DNA of 24,726 nucleotides. It comes from an uncultured Lachnospiraceae bacterium. GTDB taxonomy: Bacteria > Bacillota > Clostridia > Lachnospirales > Lachnospiraceae. Where the stretch lies: the NCBI GenBank assembly GCA_910588565.1, contig CAJUPF010000023.1, forward strand, positions 1 to 24,726. Reading direction: 5' to 3'. The notes under the pieces are model-generated. The model saw nothing but the letters and a program-made list of their open reading frames with translations. It was not told where the DNA came from and ran no database searches. Position numbers and translations under genes: made by a program. Of the stretch, positions 16,451-23,112 are shown piece by piece (positions within the stretch are counted from its first letter, which is position 1; every line of letters begins with the position of its first letter).

Positions 16451-17254
16451 ATGAAAAATTTCTGTATCATTGTCAATTCCAACAAGGACAAGGATTATTT
16501 TATCACCAATAAAATGAAATCGCATATTGAGAGGAACGGAGGAAGCTGCCGCGTCATTGGAGAAGGCGGAAAGCTTCCGGATTCTGTGGAGGGAATTTTT
16601 GTACTTGGAGGGGACGGAACACTGATCCGCGCGGCAGGGCTTGCGTCGGAACGGGAGATTCCGCTGATTGGAGTAAATCTGGGCCATTTGGGCTATTTAT
16701 GTGAACTGGAAGAGTACAGCGTATATTCTGCAATCGAGGAGATTATGCAGGGAAACTATATGATAGAAGAACGGATGATGTTAAGCGGGGCTCATTTTCA
16801 TCAGAAAGCGCTCAATGACATTGTGATTATCCGGAAAGGGGAACTGCAGCTTGTCGAGCTGATTGTATCGGTCAATGGAGGGTATCTCAATACTTTCCGG
16901 GCGGACGGCATTATTATTGCAACTCCGACAGGTTCCACCGGATACAGCATGTCAGCCGGGGGACCGATTATCGATCCCAAAGCCTGTATGATTCTGATTA
17001 CGCCGATCAATGCGCATGAGCTGAACTCCAAAAGCATTATTATAGGGGCGGAAGATGAAGTTACGGTGGAACTTCGCAGCAGGCAGCCTCAGAAGAAGCA
17101 GCGGGTAGTTGTAAATTTTGACGGGGAACCGGCAGTAGAGCTGTCGCCGGGAGAATCGATTACCATACGTGCTTCCGAGCAGAAGACGAAAATTATAAAA
17201 TTAAGCAAACTTAGTTTTTTAGAAATATTAAGAAAGAAAATGCAGACAAGATGA
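16451..17254 (+). CDS. nadK: NAD kinase
   Basis: A 267-residue ATP-NAD kinase that phosphorylates NAD to NADP. The hallmark GGDGT motif is at residues 53-57, within FVLGGDGTLIRAAG. The second signature TPTGSTGYSMSAGGPIIDP and the NAHELNSKSIII strand follow. The start is five bases after the tlyA stop and the stop codon overlaps the argR start (ATGA), so it is part of the same transcript. Length and motifs are complete. Confidence 0.95.
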   Translation: MKNFCIIVNSNKDKDYFITNKMKSHIERNGGSCRVIGEGGKLPDSVEGIFVLGGDGTLIRAAGLASEREIPLIGVNLGHLGYLCELEEYSVYSAIEEIMQGNYMIEERMMLSGAHFHQKALNDIVIIRKGELQLVELIVSVNGGYLNTFRADGIIIATPTGSTGYSMSAGGPIIDPKACMILITPINAHELNSKSIIIGAEDEVTVELRSRQPQKKQRVVVNFDGEPAVELSPGESITIRASEQKTKIIKLSKLSFLEILRKKMQTR

Positions 17255-17712
17255 AATCAAAACGACACGCAAAAATTTTGGAACTGATCCAAAAAAACGA
17301 TATTGAGACCCAGGAGGATTTGCTGGTTTATCTGGAAAAAGAAGGCTGTCAGGTGACGCAGGCGACTGTATCGCGGGATATCCGGGAACTAAAACTGACC
17401 AAGGTTGCCACCGGCAATGGGAAGCAGAAATATGCTGCGCTGACAGAAAGCGCAGAGGATATGCGGGATAAATATATCCGGATATTTAAAGACGGCTTTA
17501 TATCTATGGATATGGCGCAGAATATCCTGGTTGTAAAAACGGTTTCCGGTATGGCAATGGCGGTTGCGGCAGCATTGGACGCTATGAATTGGCATGAGAT
17601 TGTAGGCAGTATCGCCGGGGACGATACCATTATGTGCGCAGTCCGCACGACCCAGGATACGGCGGCATTGATGGATCGATTGCGCAGAATGATAGGAGAC
17701 AGTGATGCATAA
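17251..17712 (+). CDS. argR: Arginine repressor ArgR
   Basis: A 153-residue repressor with the N-terminal winged helix-turn-helix (CQVTQATVSRDIRELKLTKV, recognition serine-arginine near residues 41-42) and the C-terminal arginine-binding and oligomerisation domain ending in the conserved IAGDDTIMCAVR motif. ArgR controls arginine biosynthesis and catabolism as an arginine-bound hexamer. Translation probably depends on coupling to nadK because the starts and stops overlap and no good ribosome binding site precedes it. Placement before recN is conserved in many Firmicutes. Confidence 0.94.
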   Translation: MKSKRHAKILELIQKNDIETQEDLLVYLEKEGCQVTQATVSRDIRELKLTKVATGNGKQKYAALTESAEDMRDKYIRIFKDGFISMDMAQNILVVKTVSGMAMAVAAALDAMNWHEIVGSIAGDDTIMCAVRTTQDTAALMDRLRRMIGDSDA

Positions 17713-17736
17713 TCTAAGAAATTTGAAGGAGAATTT

Positions 17737-19431
17737 ATGTTACAAAACTTACATGTAAAAAATCTGGCGTTAATCGAAGAAGCGGAAGTTGAGTTTTTGC
17801 CAGGGCTGAATATTATGACCGGAGAAACCGGAGCCGGGAAATCAATTATTATAGGTTCCGTCAATCTTGCACTGGGCGGAAAAGTCCAAAAAGAGATGAT
17901 TCGGGAAAATGCCCCGTACGGACTGGTAGAGCTGACATTTTTGATTGAAGATGCATCTTTCAGGCAGGCCTTAGAAGCAATGGATATCATGTTAGAAGAG
18001 GACTGCCTGATTATCAGCCGGAAAATTTTAAAGGGAAGAAGCGTTTCCAAAATCAACGGGGAAACGGTTCCGGTTTCCAAAGTAAAGGAAGTGGCTTCCC
18101 TTTTGATTGATATTCATGGACAGCATGAGCATCAGTCGCTGTTAGTCAAAAAGAATCATCTGAATATTTTGGACAGCTATGCGAAAAGCCGTATCCAGGA
18201 AGACAAAGAAACGCTCAAGTCTGCATTTGAGGATTATAAAAAATTAAAATCCGAATGGAAAGAGGCCAGCCTTGACACCAGGGATCGGGAACGGGAGATT
18301 TCCTTTCTGGAGTTTGAAGTGGAAGAAATGGAAGAGGCGCATCTTGTAATCGGTGAGGATGAGCAGTTAGAACAGGAATACAGGCGGCTCGCTAATGGAC
18401 AGAAGATTATGGAAAGCGTGACCGGAGCGTATGCAAAGACCGGAGAAGACTATGGTTCGGCAACGGAGCAGATTGGTTATGCCTTAAAAGGGCTGTCAGA
18501 GGCTGCGGAATATGATGAAGCAGTAGCGGAACTGGAAAACCAGTTAATGGAAATTGACAATCTTTTGAATGATTTTAACCGGGAACTTGCAGAATATATA
18601 TCAGATACGTCATTTGATGAAGAAACATTTGCCAATACAGAACAGCGTTTAGATATTATAAACCGTTTAAAGTCCAAATATGGCAGGACAATTGAAGAAG
18701 TTCTTGATTCCTGTAAGGAGAAAAAAGCGCGGTTGGAACAACTCTCGGATTACGATGCCTATCTGGAGAAACTGAAACAGGAATATGGCCGTATGGAACA
18801 GGAGATGGAACGGTATTGCGGAATGTTATCTAAGATCCGCAGAGAAGCCGCACAGGAACTGACCAGACGGATCAGAGGGGAACTGCAGGATCTGAATTTT
18901 TTGGATGTATCGTTTGAGATGGATTTCCAGAAAATGGAACAATTTACGGCAAATGGCTATGACGATGCGGAATTTTTGATTTCCACCAATCCGGGCGAAC
19001 CGTTAAAACCGCTGGAACGAATTGCCTCAGGCGGGGAGCTTTCCAGAATTATGCTGGCGATTAAGACAGTACTGGCGGATACGGATGCAGTGGGAACGCT
19101 GATTTTTGATGAAATTGACGCCGGTATCAGCGGGAGAACGGCGCAGATGGTTTCTGAGAAGATGAATGCGCTCGGAAGAAGCCATCAGATTATCTGCATT
19201 ACGCATCTGCCTCAGATTGCAGCGATGGCGGATTCTCATTATCTGATTGAAAAATCGGTTACAAACCAGACGACGATTTCGACGATACGGATGCTGAATG
19301 AGCAGGAGAGTGTGGACGAACTGGCGCGGATGTTAGGCGGTGTAAAGATTACAGACACAGTGCTAAGCAGCGCAAAAGAAATGAAAGAATTGGCAGCAAA
19401 TACAAAAAAATCATTGGGTGAACCAAAATAA
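17737..19431 (+). CDS. recN: DNA repair protein RecN
   Basis: A 564-residue SMC-like ATPase. The Walker A motif GETGAGKS lies at residues 29-36. A DIHGQHEHQSLL motif follows in the N-terminal half, then a long coiled coil (about 150-400). The C-terminal half carries the ABC signature IASGGELSRIMLAIK near residue 430 and Walker B LIFDEIDAGISG, followed by CITHLPQIAAMAD. RecN acts at DNA double-strand breaks in recombinational repair. GAAGGAG is just before the ATG at 17737. A terminator follows at once, ending the cluster. Confidence 0.96.
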   Translation: MLQNLHVKNLALIEEAEVEFLPGLNIMTGETGAGKSIIIGSVNLALGGKVQKEMIRENAPYGLVELTFLIEDASFRQALEAMDIMLEEDCLIISRKILKGRSVSKINGETVPVSKVKEVASLLIDIHGQHEHQSLLVKKNHLNILDSYAKSRIQEDKETLKSAFEDYKKLKSEWKEASLDTRDREREISFLEFEVEEMEEAHLVIGEDEQLEQEYRRLANGQKIMESVTGAYAKTGEDYGSATEQIGYALKGLSEAAEYDEAVAELENQLMEIDNLLNDFNRELAEYISDTSFDEETFANTEQRLDIINRLKSKYGRTIEEVLDSCKEKKARLEQLSDYDAYLEKLKQEYGRMEQEMERYCGMLSKIRREAAQELTRRIRGELQDLNFLDVSFEMDFQKMEQFTANGYDDAEFLISTNPGEPLKPLERIASGGELSRIMLAIKTVLADTDAVGTLIFDEIDAGISGRTAQMVSEKMNALGRSHQIICITHLPQIAAMADSHYLIEKSVTNQTTISTIRMLNEQESVDELARMLGGVKITDTVLSSAKEMKELAANTKKSLGEPK

Positions 19432-19444
19432 ATGGTACATACTA

Positions 19445-19475
19445 AGAAGGGTACAATGCGTATCCTTCTTTTTTT
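19445..19475 (+). terminator. Terminator after recN
   Basis: AGAAGGGTAC (19445-19454) pairs with GTATCCTTCT (19460-19469), one G-U pair, 5-base loop, followed by an unbroken T-run. It separates the recN cluster from spoIVB. Confidence 0.88.
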
Positions 19476-19527
19476 ATCTTGATCAGGGAAACTTATTTGA
19501 ATTTTCTACGAAAGGAGTACTGGCAGT

Positions 19528-20739
19528 ATGATTTATCATAAATTCCAGAAGATAAGGAAAAAACTGTTTTTCACTGCTTTTTTCATTCTTATCTGTTTTT
19601 TTGCAGGTCTGCTGTATGATTCCATACCGGATGAAATATATGCGGTAAGCGGTGAAGATGAGCAGGTACATTTTTCAGTTCCGGTGACTGTGGAAAAGCA
19701 GGAGGAAAGCGTGCCTGTTTTTTTGAACCATTCATCATCGAAAGCAGATTACCATCTGTCCTGCAAGTTTCTGAATCTGATTCCGGTCAAAGAAGTATCG
19801 GTTCATCTGGTAGAAAAAAGCTATGTAAAGCCTGGCGGAATGCCCATTGGAATTTATACGAAAACAAACGGTGTCCTGATTATCGGTACTGGAAAAGTGA
19901 CGGCTGCAGACGGATTAAATTATGAGCCTGCAGAGGAGATTGTAAGAGGCGGGGATTATATCAAAACAGTCAATGGCATAGAGATAGCAGAAAAAGAAGA
20001 ACTTGTGGATCTGGTCAATTCCTCTGCCGGTGACCCCGTTGTCCTGGGCATTTTGCGGGAAGGAAAACAGATTGAGCTTAAGATCAATCCGGTTACTGCT
20101 GAGGACGGATCTTATAAGCTTGGCATATGGGTACGGGATGATATGGCCGGTGTAGGCACATTGACCTATTTGAAAGAGGATTTGTCCTATGGAGCGCTTG
20201 GGCATCCGGTCAGCGATGCGGATACCGGCAGCATGATACAGCTGTCAGACGGAAATGTTTACAGCACAAATATTGTCGGGATTGTAAAAGGCAGGGATGG
20301 AACGCCGGGAGAACTGACCGGAGTCATTCATTATAAAGACGAAAACTGTCTTGGTACAATCTCTGAAAACACGGCAACCGGAATATATGGAAATTTAAGC
20401 AGCCTGCCGGAAGAAATGGAAAATACCGATGTGGAGGTTTGTCTGAAACAGGATATCCAAAAAGGAAAAGCATGCATTTTATCATCGCTTGATGGCACAC
20501 TGCGGCAGTATGAGATAGAAATTGACGATGTGGATTTTAATAATAAAGAAGAAAACAAAGGAATTCTGTTCCATGTGACTGACGAGCGGCTGTTATCGGA
20601 GACAGGAGGGATTGTGCAGGGCATGAGCGGAAGCCCGATTCTGCAGGATAGAAAAATCATCGGGGCGGTCACCCATGTGTTTATATCGGACGCGACGAAA
20701 GGATACGGGGTATTTATTGAAAAGATGCTGGAGCATTGA
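19528..20739 (+). CDS. spoIVB: SpoIVB peptidase (sporulation signalling serine protease)
   Basis: A 403-residue protein with a membrane-spanning or signal segment at residues about 12-32 (FFTAFFILICFFAGLL). A PDZ domain lies at about 118-195, and an S55-type serine peptidase domain follows with the catalytic histidine in GALGHPVSD (H226) and serine in GMSGSPI (S367/S369). In Bacillus the forespore secretes SpoIVB to trigger pro-sigma-K processing across the intermembrane space. ATG 19528 follows AAAGGAG by ten bases. The gene stands alone between two terminators. The usual downstream partner spo0A is not present here. Confidence 0.93.
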   Translation: MIYHKFQKIRKKLFFTAFFILICFFAGLLYDSIPDEIYAVSGEDEQVHFSVPVTVEKQEESVPVFLNHSSSKADYHLSCKFLNLIPVKEVSVHLVEKSYVKPGGMPIGIYTKTNGVLIIGTGKVTAADGLNYEPAEEIVRGGDYIKTVNGIEIAEKEELVDLVNSSAGDPVVLGILREGKQIELKINPVTAEDGSYKLGIWVRDDMAGVGTLTYLKEDLSYGALGHPVSDADTGSMIQLSDGNVYSTNIVGIVKGRDGTPGELTGVIHYKDENCLGTISENTATGIYGNLSSLPEEMENTDVEVCLKQDIQKGKACILSSLDGTLRQYEIEIDDVDFNNKEENKGILFHVTDERLLSETGGIVQGMSGSPILQDRKIIGAVTHVFISDATKGYGVFIEKMLEH

Positions 20740-20754
20740 GTGGTGCAAAAAATG

Positions 20755-20786
20755 ACGGCTAACCGATGAAAGGTTAGCCGTTATTT
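20755..20786 (+). terminator. Terminator after spoIVB
   Basis: A perfect 10-bp stem, ACGGCTAACC (20755-20764) with GGTTAGCCGT (20772-20781), encloses a 7-base loop. A short TATTT tract follows, so the T-run is weak but the stem is very stable. Confidence 0.8.
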
Positions 20787-21180
20787 CCATTGTTGTATTT
20801 TTTATTGAAAAAAGCCCCTGAAAGGATCAATGTAATGCGTCTGCTTTATAGCGTTTCACACTTTAATTATCCTATTTAATATGCTAAAATAAAGCCGGTT
20901 CAAGGGAAAATGATTCAAACCGTACTGTCGAATCGGTAACATGGATTTTCAAAATTTCCGCTTTTTTAGCTGGCATGCATAAAAGATCTGATAATGAAGA
21001 TTTCTTCCAAGGCGCATTTCGTGTTTATAATGAATTAAATTCACTGACAACGTATCGGAAGAACGTTCTAATGTGGTTTTGGAATAAAATGCAGCTATTT
21101 ATGCTGTCAGGAGATCAAGGAACTGTCAGGAATAGAAATTTTATTTTTCCTGTCACAAGGCTGCCTTTCTGTTGTCTAAT
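20787..21180. other. Intergenic region before the sigma factor gene
   Basis: No recognisable gene. A 73-codon open frame at 20975-21196 has no ribosome binding site and no family features. A possible promoter for the downstream gene is at 20862-20890; nothing else stands out. Confidence 0.4.
20862..20890 (+). promoter_or_regulatory. Possible extended -10 promoter for the sigma factor gene
   Basis: TTTAAT (20862-20867) lies 17 bases before TAAAAT (20885-20890), and a TG one base before the -10 gives an extended -10 motif. It would leave a long leader of about 300 nt, so another start site closer to the gene is possible. Confidence 0.35.
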
Positions 21181-21202
21181 GAAATATAGGAGGTAAAAAG
21201 CC

Positions 21203-22048
21203 ATGAAAAATATTACTAACGAAGAGCTATTGGCTTTGATCACAAAAGCTGCTGCCGGAGATAAAGCATCTCTGGAAACCGTCATTCTCAGCATACAGGA
21301 TCTGGTGTTTAACCTGTCCCTGCGAATGCTCGGCTCTTTTCCTGACGCAGAGGACGCCACACAGGATATTCTGTTAAAGGTTATGACGCATCTGTCCTCT
21401 TTTAAGGGGGAAAGCGCGTTTTCCACATGGGTATTTCGCATTGCGACAAACCATCTGAAAAACTACCGGAAGCATATGTTTGCAAAATTTCCCTTAAGCT
21501 TTGAATTTTATGGGGATGATATTAAAAATGGAAAAATCGGCGATGTACCTGATCTCACGCAGAATGTGGAAAAATCTATTTTGGCGGAAGAACTAAAACT
21601 GGCCTGCACGAATGTTATGCTGCAGTGTCTTGATACGGAAAGCAGATGTATCTTTATCTTAGGGACGATGTTCAAAGTGGACAGCCGGATTGCGGGCGAC
21701 ATTCTGGGTATTGCTCCGGAAGCTTACCGGCAGCGGCTTTCCAGAATCCGCGCCAAAATGGCGGATTTCTTGAAGGAATACTGCGGCGAGTATGGAAACG
21801 GAACGTGCCGCTGCGTGGACAGAGTCAATTATGCCATCCAAAATCACAGGATTCACCCTGCACAGCTTAGTTTCACTTCTGCAGTCCAAAAAAGTATGAT
21901 GCTCGAAGTAAAACAGGCTATGGAACGTATTGATGATCTTTCTCAGGAATTTGCCTTTTGTAAAACCTATCAGTCCCCGGCAAGCCTGAAAGAGTTTATC
22001 CAAAAATTTTTAAACGGAACTTCTTATTCCGTTGTCACAAATGCGTAG
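21203..22048 (+). CDS. ECF-like sigma-70 family RNA polymerase sigma factor with C-terminal extension
   Basis: A 281-residue protein. Region 2 is at about residues 20-95 (DLVFNLSLRMLGSFPDAEDA, TQDILLKVMTHL, STWVFRIATNHLKNYRK). Region 4 is at about 135-190 (FKVDSRIAGDILGIAPEAYR, then QRLSRIRAKMADFL). Unlike simple ECF factors it continues for roughly 85 residues with a cysteine cluster C194, C202 and C204 (CGEYGNGTCRC), which could bind metal or sense redox state; that is inference. No anti-sigma gene lies next to it. AGGAGG (21188-21193) precedes ATG 21203. The TAG stop touches the ribosome binding site of the next gene, implying a two-gene operon. Its regulon is unknown. Confidence 0.82.
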   Translation: MKNITNEELLALITKAAAGDKASLETVILSIQDLVFNLSLRMLGSFPDAEDATQDILLKVMTHLSSFKGESAFSTWVFRIATNHLKNYRKHMFAKFPLSFEFYGDDIKNGKIGDVPDLTQNVEKSILAEELKLACTNVMLQCLDTESRCIFILGTMFKVDSRIAGDILGIAPEAYRQRLSRIRAKMADFLKEYCGEYGNGTCRCVDRVNYAIQNHRIHPAQLSFTSAVQKSMMLEVKQAMERIDDLSQEFAFCKTYQSPASLKEFIQKFLNGTSYSVVTNA

Positions 22049-22061
22049 GAGGAACGGAAAA

Positions 22062-22748
22062 ATGAATACACAGCTTATCCTGAATTACCTTTCCGATTTA
22101 AGTGTAAACAATAACCGGGAGTGGTACCATGAGCACAAATTAGAAAACAAGGCGGCAAACAAAGAATTTGAAGCATTGGTTGGGGCTCTGATCCTCCGGA
22201 TCGGTGAATTTGACAGCAGCGTGCTGCATAATGAACCGAGAAGCCTTATGTTTAAGCTGGTGAGGGATACCAGGTTCAGCCATGATAAGTCGCCTTATAA
22301 TCCGGCGTTCCGCGCCCATATTTCCTCACAGGGAAAGCTGCCGGTTCCTGTTGGCTATTATCTTATGATAAAACCCGGCGGCCAGTCTTTTTTAGGCGGC
22401 GGCCTGTTTGCAGATATGTTCAAAGACGCAACGGCAATGGTGCGCGGCTATATTGTTAGGAACGGCAGAGAATTAGAAAACATTATCCATGATCCGGAAT
22501 TTGAGAAATATTTCACAGTACAGGGAACTGCACTTAAAAATGTTCCAGCCGGATATGATAAGGAACATCCGCAGGCAGAGTACTTAAAATTTAAGAGCTG
22601 GTATCTGGAATATCCGGTCAAAGATGAAGAGCTGCATGATGCCGAAGCATTTCTCGCAAAGGCGGCCAATCTTTTTCGCATAATGAAGCCGTTTAACGAT
22701 TATCTGAACAGGGCGCTTGCAAATTTTCAGATGCCGGCAAGAAAATAA
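22062..22748 (+). CDS. DUF2461 domain-containing protein (TIGR02453 type)
   Basis: A 228-residue protein starting at ATG 22062, nine bases after AGGAGG (22047-22052). Family signatures are NNNREWYHEHK, FKLVRDTRFSHDKSPYNPAF with RAHIS, GYYLMIKPGGQSFLGGGLF, and LKFKSWYLEYPV. Length matches the family and no part seems missing. No activity has been established for this widespread family as far as I know, and no catalytic residues are proposed here. The gene follows the sigma factor by 13 bases, so the two are probably co-transcribed. Confidence 0.85.
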   Translation: MNTQLILNYLSDLSVNNNREWYHEHKLENKAANKEFEALVGALILRIGEFDSSVLHNEPRSLMFKLVRDTRFSHDKSPYNPAFRAHISSQGKLPVPVGYYLMIKPGGQSFLGGGLFADMFKDATAMVRGYIVRNGRELENIIHDPEFEKYFTVQGTALKNVPAGYDKEHPQAEYLKFKSWYLEYPVKDEELHDAEAFLAKAANLFRIMKPFNDYLNRALANFQMPARK

Positions 22749-22772
22749 ACAATTCAAATTTTAATTCATAGC

Positions 22773-22818
22773 AACCCCTGATATCCACAATTTGATGCGG
22801 ATATCAGGGTTATTTTCC
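22773..22818 (+). terminator. Terminator after the DUF2461 gene
   Basis: AACCCCTGATATCC (22773-22786) pairs with GGATATCAGGGTT (22799-22811) with one bulged C, followed by ATTTT. It ends the sigma factor-DUF2461 unit. Confidence 0.78.
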
Positions 22819-23022
22819 ATGCGTCATCTTTTATGCTGGCCACATAACCGGCAAATACAAGGCGCTTTCTATCTTCCAGTTTCCCGTCGTGCATTTAACT
22901 GATTCATACAGTATAATAAAGTGTACAGTAACAGTATGGTCAATAGGGAACGATAAATTTCAGGCCGCATAGCTTGGTATGGGTTTCTCTCTGGTTTATC
23001 ATGTTTGTAGGTGATATGCATA

Positions 23023-23051
23023 TTGACAAAGCAGAACAAGGACAATATATT
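23023..23051 (+). promoter_or_regulatory. Strong sigma-A promoter of the BspA-type gene
   Basis: A perfect TTGACA (23023-23028) lies 17 bases before TATATT (23046-23051). Transcription would start near 23058, about 55 bases before the TTG start at 23113. The 22819-23022 stretch upstream shows no gene. Confidence 0.75.
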
Positions 23052-23112
23052 TATAAGAGGGAGTATTTTTAATTTCAAATTCTCCCAAATTTAAAGTCAG
23101 GAGGATACAACA

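Noticed and set aside
16046..18080. Long minus-strand open frames opposite tlyA/nadK and argR/recN
   Set aside because: Both are antisense to conserved housekeeping genes, and their composition follows the sense codon bias.
19438..19444. CATACTA resembling a sigma-F/sigma-G -10 element before spoIVB
   Set aside because: No matching -35 element was found at suitable spacing and the recN terminator lies directly downstream, so it would not serve spoIVB well.
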